A DNA stretch of 40,779 nt from an uncultured Verrucomicrobiota bacterium (GTDB lineage: Bacteria > Verrucomicrobiota > Verrucomicrobiia > Limisphaerales > UBA9464), in the NCBI GenBank assembly GCA_903835555.1, contig CAILNN010000040.1, positions 1 through 40,779 on the forward strand, given 5' to 3'. A program made the translations under genes and the position numbers. Every line of letters starts with the position of its first letter. Positions within the stretch are counted from its first letter, which is position 1. Positions 7,989 to 16,298 of the stretch are shown here, one piece after another. The notes below the pieces were generated by a model that did not search any database, was not told the origin of the DNA, and worked only from the letters and a program-made list of their open reading frames with translations.

Positions 7989-8954
7989 ATGAAAATCCTC
8001 ATTGTTCACGCCCACCACGAACCCCACAGTTTTTGCAGCGCCCTGGCACGCCGTGCCGAGCAATCGTTGCTGGCCCAGGGACATTCGGTCGATTTCGCCG
8101 ACCTTTACGCTGAACACTTTAATCCAGTCTCCGATCGGCGGAATTTTTCGACCATCAAGAATCCCGATTACCTCAAGCAGCAGGTCGAAGAAGCGTACGC
8201 GTCCGAAGTCGGCGGGTTTGCACCCGACCTCGAAAAGGAGATTCAACGTTTGGAAGCGTGCGATATACTCATTTTTAGCTTCCCGATCTGGTGGTTTGGG
8301 ATGCCTGCGATCTTGAAAGGCTGGGTGGACCGTGTGTTTGCTTCCGTCCGCATTTACGGCGGTTCAAAAATCTACGAGACCGGCCTCGGCCAATCGCAAC
8401 GGCGTGGGCTCGTTCTAATGACTACCGGTGGTGGTCCGGATGTGTACGGCGGCTATGGCGTAAATCCTCCGCTAGCCACTGTGCTCGCCCCAGTGCAGCA
8501 TGGCGTCTTCTGGTTCAACGGCTTCTTGCCGCTCACCCCATTTGTCGCGTGGAGTCCCACCCGTGCCACGCCAGAGGAGCGGGCAGTCTGCTTGAATTCA
8601 CTGGAATTGCGGCTAAAGGATATTGCCGCCGAACCGCCCCAGGTGCTCCCGCCGCTGGCTGATTTTCCCGGATGGGGAAAAGACTCCAAAAAGCGATTCA
8701 TGGTGACCGTCACCCATGCGAAGCCGTTGGATGATCAATTCAAGGCGCTTATCCCGGCTGAAGGGGCGCGACTGGCTGAACTCAAACGCCTCGGGGTCCT
8801 GCTGGCAAGCCATCTCAGCCCGCCGCAGGCGCATCCCTGGCGAGCCTTCCTGCACTTCCGCGAGACCGACGCCACCGCCGTGCAACACCATCTAAACACT
8901 CTGCCGCTCGCACCTTGGCTTGGATTTGATATCACCGAGTTGGCCCAACTGTGA
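7989..8954 (+). CDS. Flavodoxin-fold NAD(P)H quinone reductase fused to a muconolactone isomerase-like domain
   Basis: A 321-residue two-domain protein. Residues 1 to about 215 are a flavodoxin-like NAD(P)H:quinone oxidoreductase of the NQO1/MdaB/KefF group: KILIVHAHHEP binds the FMN/FAD phosphate and FSFPIWWFGMPAILKGWVDRVF (about 96-117, given in part) is the family signature. Residues about 236-321 (FMVTVTHAKP to LPLAPWLGFDITEL) resemble muconolactone isomerase/YCII-like ferredoxin-fold domains, whose family signature is a similar LPLFP segment near the end. It is the last gene of the HxlR-adjacent operon. The likely job is two-electron reduction of quinones coupled to isomerisation of a lactone-like product; the second activity is inferred from similarity only. 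Confidence 0.82.
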   Translation: MKILIVHAHHEPHSFCSALARRAEQSLLAQGHSVDFADLYAEHFNPVSDRRNFSTIKNPDYLKQQVEEAYASEVGGFAPDLEKEIQRLEACDILIFSFPIWWFGMPAILKGWVDRVFASVRIYGGSKIYETGLGQSQRRGLVLMTTGGGPDVYGGYGVNPPLATVLAPVQHGVFWFNGFLPLTPFVAWSPTRATPEERAVCLNSLELRLKDIAAEPPQVLPPLADFPGWGKDSKKRFMVTVTHAKPLDDQFKALIPAEGARLAELKRLGVLLASHLSPPQAHPWRAFLHFRETDATAVQHHLNTLPLAPWLGFDITELAQL

Positions 8955-9128
8955 CGGCCTTGCGGTTGGGAGGAACCGGGGACATTCCCGCATCCGGTGT
9001 TGGTTCGACAGCCATGGAGTCAGAGGAAAGGGTGTTGAACTCTCTTGCGATCGGCAATCCCGGAAAAAGTCAATGTCTGGCGACGAAACCTTTCCCGGCG
9101 AAGGTCTTTTTGCTTTGCTGGAGGGGAA

Positions 9129-9335
9129 ATGCAAACATCCGAATTCAAGTTCTACTGCACTCACTGTGACCAACCGCTTCAGTGCGAGGTGCGATTTGCC
9201 GGACGCCAAATTCAGTGTCCGGGCTGCCAGCACCTGATTCGGATTCCAAATCCCCCGGCAGGTACAGGCTTCACCCACGTTTCGCCTGAATCGGGCAATA
9301 CCTGGGCAACGCATATGCCCCAAAAGAAGCCCTAG
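9129..9335 (+). CDS. Zinc-ribbon microprotein
   Basis: A 68-residue protein. The start at 9129 is chosen because GGAGGGG lies just upstream (9119-9125) and the folded part begins soon after; an in-frame extension to 9045 looks non-coding. Cys10-x2-Cys13 and Cys30-x2-Cys33 form a zinc ribbon (FKFYCTHC, IQCPGC), as in short proteins and N-terminal domains common in Planctomycetes/Verrucomicrobia. The C-terminal 28 residues look disordered. Role unknown. Its TAG stop overlaps the left end of the 162-bp inverted-repeat element. Confidence 0.7.
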   Translation: MQTSEFKFYCTHCDQPLQCEVRFAGRQIQCPGCQHLIRIPNPPAGTGFTHVSPESGNTWATHMPQKKP

Positions 9336-9498
9336 GCCGTGTTTTCAAAATGCATTTGCCTATCTGCTGGCCAAGACAGGCGGTGGCTTCGTTGCTCCTC
9401 GGTCACGTATTTCGTCGCAATATGCTCCCTCGTCGCGCCTCGCCCCCGCCTGTTTTGGCTGGCGCATATAGACAAAGCCATTTTGAAAACACGGCCTA
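9333..9498. mobile_element. 162-bp MITE-like element, copy 1
   Basis: A 162-bp element (9335-9496) with perfect 18-bp terminal inverted repeats (GGCCGTGTTTTCAAAATG and its complement), flanked by TA on each side, and an inner inverted repeat around CAGGCGG...CCGCCTG. It has no coding capacity. A second 162-bp copy, about 91% identical by eye and in opposite orientation, is at 39346-39507, and a solo end is at 19566-19585. The TA flanks suit IS630/Tc1-mariner-type mobilisation or some IS5 groups. It lies between convergent genes, touching one stop codon. Confidence 0.85.
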
Positions 9499-9504
9499 AT
9501 GGCG

Positions 9505-11028
9505 TCATCCCCACAACTGTCGGTCCAGCGATCGATATTGAATTGCTTCCAGAACATCTTCGTGAGCAATCGCATCTCGGTCGGCCAGGTCGGCGATGGT
9601 CCGGGCGACTTTTAGAATCCGGTCATACGCGCGGGCAGAAAGGTTGTATTCCGACATGGCATTCTTCAGCAATTGGGCGGTCATTTCGTCGAGTTGAACG
9701 AATTGTTTGAGTTCCCGGGAGCCCATGCGGGCGTTGCAGTTTACTTTGCGTCCCTGGAATCGGGCTTGCTGCCGACGCCGGGCTTCAACAACCCGGGCTC
9801 GAATGACACTGCTGGATTCGCCCGTCGATGCTTTACCGAGGTCGGCGAATTTGACCGCCGGGACCTCGATGTGCAGATCGATTCGGTCGAGCAGCGGGCC
9901 TGAGATGCGACCGAGGTAGGCTTGAATTTCGCGCGGACTCGAGCGGGATTCATGGGGCATCTTGCCATCCGGGGTGGGATTCATGGCTGCCAGTAACATG
10001 AATTGCGCGGGAAAGGTCATGGTGCCGGCCGCTCGGGAAATGGTCACACGCCCTTCTTCCAGCGGCTGACGCATGGTTTCCAGGACGCTGCGTTTAAATT
10101 CCGGCAGTTCGTCCAGGAAAAGTACGCCATGGTGGGCGAGCGAAATCTCGCCGGGCGTTGGGTTGGCATTGCCACCCAAGAGACCGGCATCGCTAGCGGT
10201 GTGATGCGGCGAGCGGAACGGGCGGGTGCGAACCAAGGCCTGACCCGGCTCGAGCAACCCGCAGATACTGTGAATCTTGGTCGTCTCCAAGGCTTCATCC
10301 AGAGTGAGAGGCGGTAGGATGGTGGGTAAACGCTTGGCCAGCATGCTTTTTCCGGTGCCCGGTGGCCCGATGAGGAGGGTGTTATGACCGCCAGCGGCGG
10401 CGATTTCTAACGCCCGCTTCACCGATTCCTGCCCTTTCACTTCCGCCATGTCGGCTTCCTCCGTAGGATCTACGGCGAACAAGGCCGAGATATCGACTGA
10501 GATGGGTTGAATGGATACCTGCCCCTCCAGGAAGAGGGCCGCCTCGCGAAGATTCTGGATGGGAACAACTTGCAACCCATCGACCACCGCCGCTTCAGCG
10601 GCGTTGTCCTTGGGTATTAACAGCCCCTTGCGCCCTTCGGCCCGGGCACGAAGCGCCACGGTCAGGGCTCCTTTGATCGGGCGCACCGCACCCGTCAGCG
10701 CCAATTCACCGACGATGAGGTATTGGTCGAGAAATTTCGGCTCAATCTGTTCGCTGGCGGCCAGAATACCCAGGGCAATTGGGAGGTCAAAACTGGGGCC
10801 TTCCTTACGAATATCGGCTGGGGCAAGATTAATGGTGGTGCGCCCCATGGGGAACCGAAAGCCGGAATTGGTCATGGCCGTCAGAACACGGTCCCGCGAT
10901 TCCTTTACCGCCGCATCCGGTAAACCAACGATGACGAGGAAAGTGGCTCCAAAATTGGAATCCACCTCTATCTCAATGGGATGGGCATCAATTCCCTGAA
11001 CTGCGGCGGCGAAAACCTGGGCGAGCAC
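9505..11028 (-). CDS. comM: ComM/YifB family Mg chelatase-like AAA+ ATPase
   Basis: A 507-residue protein with a GTG start. The N-terminal Lon-protease-like fold (VFAAAVQGIDAHPIEIEVD, then VGLPDAAVKESRDRV) is followed by the Mg-chelatase AAA+ module, with Walker A GPPGTGKS (221-228) and Walker B GVLFLDELPEF (301-311), and a C-terminal Mg-chelatase domain. Length and domain order are normal for YifB/ComM, a hexameric helicase that drives branch migration during natural transformation in Vibrio and Haemophilus. It appears to be a single-gene unit. Confidence 0.95.
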   Translation of the reverse strand: MLAQVFAAAVQGIDAHPIEIEVDSNFGATFLVIVGLPDAAVKESRDRVLTAMTNSGFRFPMGRTTINLAPADIRKEGPSFDLPIALGILAASEQIEPKFLDQYLIVGELALTGAVRPIKGALTVALRARAEGRKGLLIPKDNAAEAAVVDGLQVVPIQNLREAALFLEGQVSIQPISVDISALFAVDPTEEADMAEVKGQESVKRALEIAAAGGHNTLLIGPPGTGKSMLAKRLPTILPPLTLDEALETTKIHSICGLLEPGQALVRTRPFRSPHHTASDAGLLGGNANPTPGEISLAHHGVLFLDELPEFKRSVLETMRQPLEEGRVTISRAAGTMTFPAQFMLLAAMNPTPDGKMPHESRSSPREIQAYLGRISGPLLDRIDLHIEVPAVKFADLGKASTGESSSVIRARVVEARRRQQARFQGRKVNCNARMGSRELKQFVQLDEMTAQLLKNAMSEYNLSARAYDRILKVARTIADLADRDAIAHEDVLEAIQYRSLDRQLWG

Positions 11029-11079
11029 GCCGCCAGCATAAGCCGATGATTCATTGCCAATAAAATCAAATCTGTGATC

Positions 11080-12537
11080 TTATCCCCTGGCGAAAATGTC
11101 GGTCGCTGGCTGGCCCTTGCCATCCTCTGTGGCGTAGAAGGGGCGTTGCTCGATATTAAAGACCGTCTTGGGACTGATTCCCATCAACGTAAAGATCGTG
11201 GCATGCAGATCGCGAACCGATAACGGGTTTTTGACCGCGACCAATGGACGTTCGTCAGCAGTCGCCCCATAGACATAACCGGACTTCACGCCGCCGCCGA
11301 ACATCAGAACATTGGTGCCGCCGGTGAAATGGCGGTGCAGACCGTAATGTTTCGGTTCCTTTAGGACGTCCGTCGGATGAGTCGTCTGATCGGATGCCTT
11401 GGAACCAGGGACCCCCTCGATCAAGGCATCGCGGCTGAATTCGCTCGCCAGGATGATCAAGGTGCGGTTGAGAAGCCCACGTTCTTCCAAATCACGAACG
11501 AGTCGGGAAATAGGGCGATCAATTTCGCGATGCATCCGCTCCATAGTGGAGTGACCTTCCGCATGGGTATCCCAGTGAAGGAAAGGAACATATTCAGTGG
11601 TTACCTCAACGAACCGAGCCCCGTTTTCCACCAGTCGGCGGGCCAGCAAGCAGCCCTTGCCAAAATGGCCGTCACCGTAGGCATCGGCATTCTCCTTTGG
11701 CTCCAGCGAAATATCAAAGGCAGCCCGCTGAGGTGAACTCAGCAGACGGTGGGCGTTGTCAAACGACCGGAGCATCGATTGCTGCTGATAATCGCTTAGG
11801 TAATCGCGCTGCGGACTTTGGTCGACCAGTTTTCGGAATAATCGATCCCGGTTGACGAAACGTCCGGCATCCATGCCCGGAGGTGGGCGAACCGCCTGGG
11901 CTGCGGCTGCCGGATCGGGCAGGTTCATTGGACCGTACTCATTCCCGAAGAAACCGGCGGTCGTGAACGCCTTGAGCTCTTCGGATTCACCCACGCCTTC
12001 CAGTCGTTGACCGACATTGATAAAGGCGGGCATGACGGGGTTGCGCGGTCCCAGCATCCGGGCCATCCAGGCTCCCAGATGGGGGCAGGCCACGGTTTGC
12101 GGCGGTACGTAGCCGGTATGCCAGTGATACTGGTGACGCGAATGAAGAATATTGCCGAGGTCAGGTTGAACGGCTGAGCGAATCAGGGTCGCCCGGTCCA
12201 TGACTTTGGCGATTTCTTCCAAGCCCTGGCAAATCTGGATGCCATCGACGGCGGTTGGAATGGCCGGGAAGGTGCTCAGCATCTTGGCCACCGGCAGACC
12301 GACCTCAAAGGCGCTATAGCGCTTAGGGTCAAAGGTCTCGGGGGCGGCCATGCCTCCGCCCATCCAAAGGAGAATACAGGCGTCGGCCCTTGCGGCGGGT
12401 GCTTCCACCTTTTCATCAAAGACACTGCCCGCCATCAGGCGCGGGGCCGGCATCATCAGGGTAGCCGTCGCCGCTGCGGCCAGCTTTTTCAAAAAGTCGC
12501 GGCGCGGTGAACCGGGATCCAAATCAATCGTGGTCAT
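11080..12537 (-). CDS. DUF1501 domain protein with Tat signal
   Basis: A 485-residue protein of the DUF1501 family, related to the sulfatase/alkaline-phosphatase fold. It begins with a twin-arginine signal (SPRRDFLKKLAAAATATLMM), so it should be exported folded. The body has the usual DUF1501 landmarks, including LWMGGGMAAPETFDPK, HSRHQYHWHTGY and HWDTHAEG. It lies 13 bp downstream of the DUF1549/DUF1553 gene; this two-gene unit occurs many times in planctomycete and verrucomicrobial genomes and is thought to act on extracellular polymers. The reaction is unproven. Confidence 0.9.
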   Translation of the reverse strand: MTTIDLDPGSPRRDFLKKLAAAATATLMMPAPRLMAGSVFDEKVEAPAARADACILLWMGGGMAAPETFDPKRYSAFEVGLPVAKMLSTFPAIPTAVDGIQICQGLEEIAKVMDRATLIRSAVQPDLGNILHSRHQYHWHTGYVPPQTVACPHLGAWMARMLGPRNPVMPAFINVGQRLEGVGESEELKAFTTAGFFGNEYGPMNLPDPAAAAQAVRPPPGMDAGRFVNRDRLFRKLVDQSPQRDYLSDYQQQSMLRSFDNAHRLLSSPQRAAFDISLEPKENADAYGDGHFGKGCLLARRLVENGARFVEVTTEYVPFLHWDTHAEGHSTMERMHREIDRPISRLVRDLEERGLLNRTLIILASEFSRDALIEGVPGSKASDQTTHPTDVLKEPKHYGLHRHFTGGTNVLMFGGGVKSGYVYGATADERPLVAVKNPLSVRDLHATIFTLMGISPKTVFNIEQRPFYATEDGKGQPATDIFARG

Positions 12538-12550
12538 AGTCGGAATCGGT

Positions 12551-15046
12551 TTAGCGAATCAATTGAAACTCGGGCAACATACAGACAGACCAAAGTAAAT
12601 CTTCAACTCCTGTTTCGGTCGGTTGCAGGCCGACGAATTCGCGAGCGGCTGCCACTTCTGTCGTTGTGGGCGCGCGGCTCAACGCTGCCGGGTAAAGCCA
12701 CTGAACAAGATCATCCGTGTTCCTCCAGCGGGCGACCAATCGTTTGGCTCCCGCTTGCAAGCGGGAAGCGAGCATCGAACCATTGCTCAGGTCCATGGCT
12801 TCCAGAGTGGACAGGTCGTTGGGACGGGTGCTGACAATCTGTTCCCGATTCGGGCGGCCTAAAGCGCGCTGCAACAGGTCGCAGTTCACCAATGAGGCAC
12901 GAACCATCGGCGTGTTCCGTTGCATCAGGTGGGTCAACGCCCCACGCATCTCACCATGAATGTGTTCCTTCCAAGTCGCATCGGAAATCTCCAGCGCCGG
13001 GAGCCATTCGGCATTGGTCGCGATGGAACCACGCTCATCGGCACCGCCCACGGTCCATTGCCATCGGGCATCGCTGCCCATCGATTGCCATCGGTCTTGC
13101 TCATCCTTCCAGCGGACCTCAAACAAAAGTCCGGCGGGATTGGGGGAATCACCGCCATTCGCCGCCGTGATCACCAGCCGATTGGTTCCCGCATGCAGCA
13201 ATTTTTCCAATTCGACCGATTTCACCGTCTCCCAGTTATCGTCCTCTCGGAGTTTCTGGCCATTCACGTATAGGGTGAAACGGTTGTCAGCGGTGAGAGC
13301 GGCTCCGGCCAACGCTGGGACCGAGGTTAATACCCACTCGCGACGAAAGGTGACGACCTGCCCCGCCGGTGCAGGATTGGTTACCGCCCAAATCCAGCGG
13401 CCAGTCGACTTCAGATTGGGATCGATACGTCCGCGAACAACTGGCGCATCGAAGGAAGTTGGGGCCGTGCCGGTCAATTGCCAGACGGCATCGACAAATT
13501 GCTCGGACGTCATTCGCTTTGAACGGGGACCGGCAAAATGAAAGCCGTGGTCATCCTGTCCGGGATGAACCGATTCGCTGCGCGATTGATAGGCAGCGGA
13601 AGTGCAGATCAATTCCAGTGTGTGTTTGATGTCGTATCCGTGATCAACGAAATCGGATGCGAGAAAATCCAACAGATCGGGACTCCATGGTGCCGTCTGC
13701 ATGGCGTCGACTGGATGCACGATCCCGTGGCCCATCAACCGATGCCACAGCCGATTAACGATGGTCCGCGAAAAGCGTCCGTTTTCGGGGTTGGTCATTA
13801 GTTCGGCCAACCGCTTCAATCGATCGGCGGGTGGTGCTGCCGGGTCGACCTGACCCAACTCTGGGAATAGCCAGGAGGCCTTAGCATCGCGAGCCGTGGC
13901 CTTGTCGCATCGATAGAGTTGGAGCGGTTTATCGGAGTAGATGGCGGCTAGGCCGTAGGCATCATCGAGCGTCCATCGATCGATGAAGCTGTCGTGACAG
14001 GACGCACACTTCAGATTGATGCCAAGGAAGGTTTGGCCAACCGATTGGGCAAACTGAATAGGGACTGTCTGCCCGGCGCTTACCGCTCCACGCCATTGAA
14101 TTCCCCGGGCAAATCCTTCGCTGGCTGATGTCGGTGCGATTAATTCGCGGGCAAATTGATCATACGGCTTGTTTTCCAGTAACGCCTGATACAGCCAGGG
14201 AGTAATCTGCTTACGTCCGCCATCGATATACCCAGTCCCCGAGTAATCATTGCGCAAGAGATCGTTCCAGAAGGACAGCCAATGCTCCGCATAGGCTACG
14301 TCATTGGTCATCAGTTGATGGACAAATCGGGCGCGTTTGTCGGGAGCACTATCGGCGAGAAATTTCTGCCAGTCGGCTGAGTCCGGTAATAATCCGACCA
14401 AGTCGAGCGATACCCGGCGAAGAAACGTGCCGTCGTCGAGCGGGGCGGGGCGAGGGATACCGTGCGCGGCCAACTCGGCATCGACTAACCGGTCGAGCGG
14501 ATGTTGTCGACCGTCATGAGCTTCGGGCAAAACCGGATGACGAGGATGCAAGGGCGGCTCGTAACTGGGCGCTTGGAAGGAGAAACCGGTCGTCCAGGTA
14601 GCCCCTTCATCAATCCAGGCTTTCAGCCGACTGACTTCCAGCGGTGTCAGGCGATCGCCTTTGGGTGGCATCTGCTCATCGGTATCCTTGGATAAGACCA
14701 CTTCCAGCAACCGACTGCCCCCACCGTTGCCGGGCTTCACCACCGCCCCATTTTCGCCGCCCTTCATCAGTGACTCTCGCGTGTTGAAGGAGAGGCCCCC
14801 CTTTTTCTTGGTGCCGGTATGACAATCGGCGCAATGTTGCCGCAGGATGGGCACGATCTCGTGATCGAAATCCACCGGAGCGGCGGAACCCGAAAGCACC
14901 AAAGCGCAAAGCAGGAACCCCACCACGGCAAAGCGCTGGGTTGCCCAGAGTCGGACCAAAGAAGCCATGGGGTGAGTATGGATTCGAGCTGGAAAAGACG
15001 CCAGCTTTTGGCGATAGGCCCATTCTGCATTTTTACCGGCCTTCAT
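12551..15046 (-). CDS. Planctomycete cytochrome C / DUF1549 / DUF1553 protein
   Basis: About 831 residues from ATG 15046, chosen because GGAG lies about 9 bases upstream; ATG 14968 (MASLVRLW) would put the signal helix at the very start, and ATG 15136 lies in repeat DNA. Order: signal helix (FAVVGFLLCALVLSG), PSCyt1 haem-binding-like domain with HCADCH (about 71-76), DUF1549 (VDAELAAHGI to FARELIAPT), a second CASCH motif, then DUF1553. A beta-rich insert (YVNGQKLREDDNW, GTNRLVITAANGG), like a galactose-binding fold, interrupts DUF1553. Partner of the DUF1501 gene. CxxCH motifs suggest haem binding, but this has been little tested in the family. Confidence 0.88.
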   Translation of the reverse strand: MKAGKNAEWAYRQKLASFPARIHTHPMASLVRLWATQRFAVVGFLLCALVLSGSAAPVDFDHEIVPILRQHCADCHTGTKKKGGLSFNTRESLMKGGENGAVVKPGNGGGSRLLEVVLSKDTDEQMPPKGDRLTPLEVSRLKAWIDEGATWTTGFSFQAPSYEPPLHPRHPVLPEAHDGRQHPLDRLVDAELAAHGIPRPAPLDDGTFLRRVSLDLVGLLPDSADWQKFLADSAPDKRARFVHQLMTNDVAYAEHWLSFWNDLLRNDYSGTGYIDGGRKQITPWLYQALLENKPYDQFARELIAPTSASEGFARGIQWRGAVSAGQTVPIQFAQSVGQTFLGINLKCASCHDSFIDRWTLDDAYGLAAIYSDKPLQLYRCDKATARDAKASWLFPELGQVDPAAPPADRLKRLAELMTNPENGRFSRTIVNRLWHRLMGHGIVHPVDAMQTAPWSPDLLDFLASDFVDHGYDIKHTLELICTSAAYQSRSESVHPGQDDHGFHFAGPRSKRMTSEQFVDAVWQLTGTAPTSFDAPVVRGRIDPNLKSTGRWIWAVTNPAPAGQVVTFRREWVLTSVPALAGAALTADNRFTLYVNGQKLREDDNWETVKSVELEKLLHAGTNRLVITAANGGDSPNPAGLLFEVRWKDEQDRWQSMGSDARWQWTVGGADERGSIATNAEWLPALEISDATWKEHIHGEMRGALTHLMQRNTPMVRASLVNCDLLQRALGRPNREQIVSTRPNDLSTLEAMDLSNGSMLASRLQAGAKRLVARWRNTDDLVQWLYPAALSRAPTTTEVAAAREFVGLQPTETGVEDLLWSVCMLPEFQLIR

Positions 15047-15110
15047 GATCAGATTCTCCGAGAGGAGATGGCTTGGAGCAGCGGCATGAGATACCGGCTG
15101 ACTTGGAATT

Positions 15111-15200
15111 GTGGAGGGCCAAAGGCCCGAACTCATACCAGCCTAGGCCAACGGCCTAGGTTAGAAAAAATGAGACCGGGAGGGCTGAAAGCCCGGACCA
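15111..15200. repeat. Palindrome cluster A (REP-like)
   Basis: Three small hairpins in a row: GGGCC/GGCCC (15115-15128), an 8-bp stem CCTAGGCC/GGCCTAGG with an AAC loop (15142-15160), and GGGCT/AGCCC with a GAA loop (15182-15194). The spacing and loops are those of REP-like clusters that occur between genes in many Planctomycetes/Verrucomicrobia. Cluster B is a related set on the other side of the 15434 gene. Confidence 0.7.
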
Positions 15201-15215
15201 ACGGGTGTACTGCTA

Positions 15216-15380
15216 AAGTCATATCTTGCTCTACAGCGTCTTGGACTGCGGTTGTCCCATACCGCTTTCGCCTCAGAAAGGCACGAGCCCGGGAATAGGC
15301 TCTGGCAGCCGTCCAATTCACGGCCGTCTCCAAAGCTCCAGAGGACTGGAGCACTCCAAGACCTGGCGGACTTCCCTTTT
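15216..15380. repeat. Gene-free stretch with dispersed-repeat-like sequence
   Basis: No convincing gene lies here. The segment 15330-15372 holds CTCCAGAGGACTGGAG, a short palindrome followed by CACTCCAAGACCTGGCG, and 15236-15275 holds a TTGGACTGCGG...CCGCTTTCG stretch. Both look like dispersed repeats I associate with verrucomicrobial genomes. This is recognition from memory, not a search. Confidence 0.4.
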
Positions 15381-15433
15381 CCCGATAGCTGGGCCATTGT
15401 ATGTGTTGTCGTTAGAAAAAACGGACCCAATCT

Positions 15434-16042
15434 GTGATCGAACCAACACTCATCGGTTACTTTGCCAGGCCGACCCTGAAGAAGGCCAACTGGCCAAAGT
15501 CTGACCGAGTTGTAGAGATCGCCAGCGCGTCGACTTGCATGTCCGATTGTCAATGGGACTGGATCAACGAGTGGCGGCACAATGACCTGTGGGTGTTTGA
15601 TTCACCTGATCTGGCGTTTGGTGTCGTGCCGGAGGACAAGCGGGCATCCTGTGATCTTTATGCCTACCGGATGTTCCCCATACGCTTCGTCGAAGGAAGG
15701 ACAGAAGAGTTTGCCATCCCGCCAGTAGAACCCACTCCGCTGGATGCCTCGTTCGAAATGCTCGGTTTCGATATCGTGTCCCGATATTGCGGCAATTGTT
15801 TCGAGTGTTCGCCTCTGTCCTGCAACGGGCTGGCGGAAGTGGTGCCGACGAATCGCTATTGCCTATTGGAGCGACTCGAAGACGCCTTGGCTCTGGCTCC
15901 TACGTGGGAGGCAGACGGAAAAACCGGGCCCGAACCCGGACCCTACTACATTGTGGAAATCTGGCGACGGCGGCGTGAGGATTACGGGCGCATAGAATGC
16001 ATGGAAGACGGATTGTCGAATTCGTACAAGGGGCACAATTAG
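15434..16042 (+). CDS. Conserved-looking protein of unknown function
   Basis: A 202-residue protein with a GTG start and no signal peptide or membrane segment. It has a C-x3-C pair at residues 35-39, a CGNCFECSPLSCNG cluster near residue 120, and a C-terminal YYIVEIWRRR strand. The middle (VSRYCGNCFECSPLSCNG, then NRYCLLERLEDALALA) resembles a small family of hypothetical proteins I have seen in bacterial accessory regions, often orphaned, some near immunity-like genes. I cannot assign a function. It is bracketed by palindrome clusters A and B, with no operon partner. Confidence 0.65.
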   Translation: MIEPTLIGYFARPTLKKANWPKSDRVVEIASASTCMSDCQWDWINEWRHNDLWVFDSPDLAFGVVPEDKRASCDLYAYRMFPIRFVEGRTEEFAIPPVEPTPLDASFEMLGFDIVSRYCGNCFECSPLSCNGLAEVVPTNRYCLLERLEDALALAPTWEADGKTGPEPGPYYIVEIWRRRREDYGRIECMEDGLSNSYKGHN

Positions 16043-16049
16043 TTTCGCC

Positions 16050-16210
16050 CCTTCAGGGCTGGCTAATTCTTGTGGTTCGTTTACCAGGGCGACGCCCCGG
16101 CCTCTCTCATTGCGCCCCTTCAGGGCGGAAAATCGTTGCTGGCTTCAAACCCAGGGCAAATTGCCCTGGGCTATCACATTTATCCCCCTTGGGGCTGCAG
16201 AGCCCGCATT
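16050..16210. repeat. Palindrome cluster B (REP-like)
   Basis: Several hairpins in 160 bp: GCCCCTTCAGGGC twice, CAGGGCGACGCCCCG, a 10-bp stem CCCAGGGCAA/TTGCCCTGGG (16150-16170) and GGGGCTGCAGAGCCC. The loop types mirror cluster A on the opposite strand. The stretch from 16043 to 16298 holds nothing else. Confidence 0.7.
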
Positions 16211-16298
16211 TTACCGTAGGTAAGCTATGACCATCAGATAGGAATCGACGCTGTTAGTTGCGTGCATCCCACCCGTAGGCTTCCAGGCATAGTGATGG

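Noticed and set aside
15161-15580. Minus-strand ORF of 139 codons upstream of the DUF1549 gene
   Set aside because: It covers palindromic and dispersed-repeat sequence and runs into the start of the 15434 gene; no domain.
15111-16230. CRISPR-like repeats
   Set aside because: The repeats are short self-complementary hairpins of differing sequence without regular spacers or cas genes.
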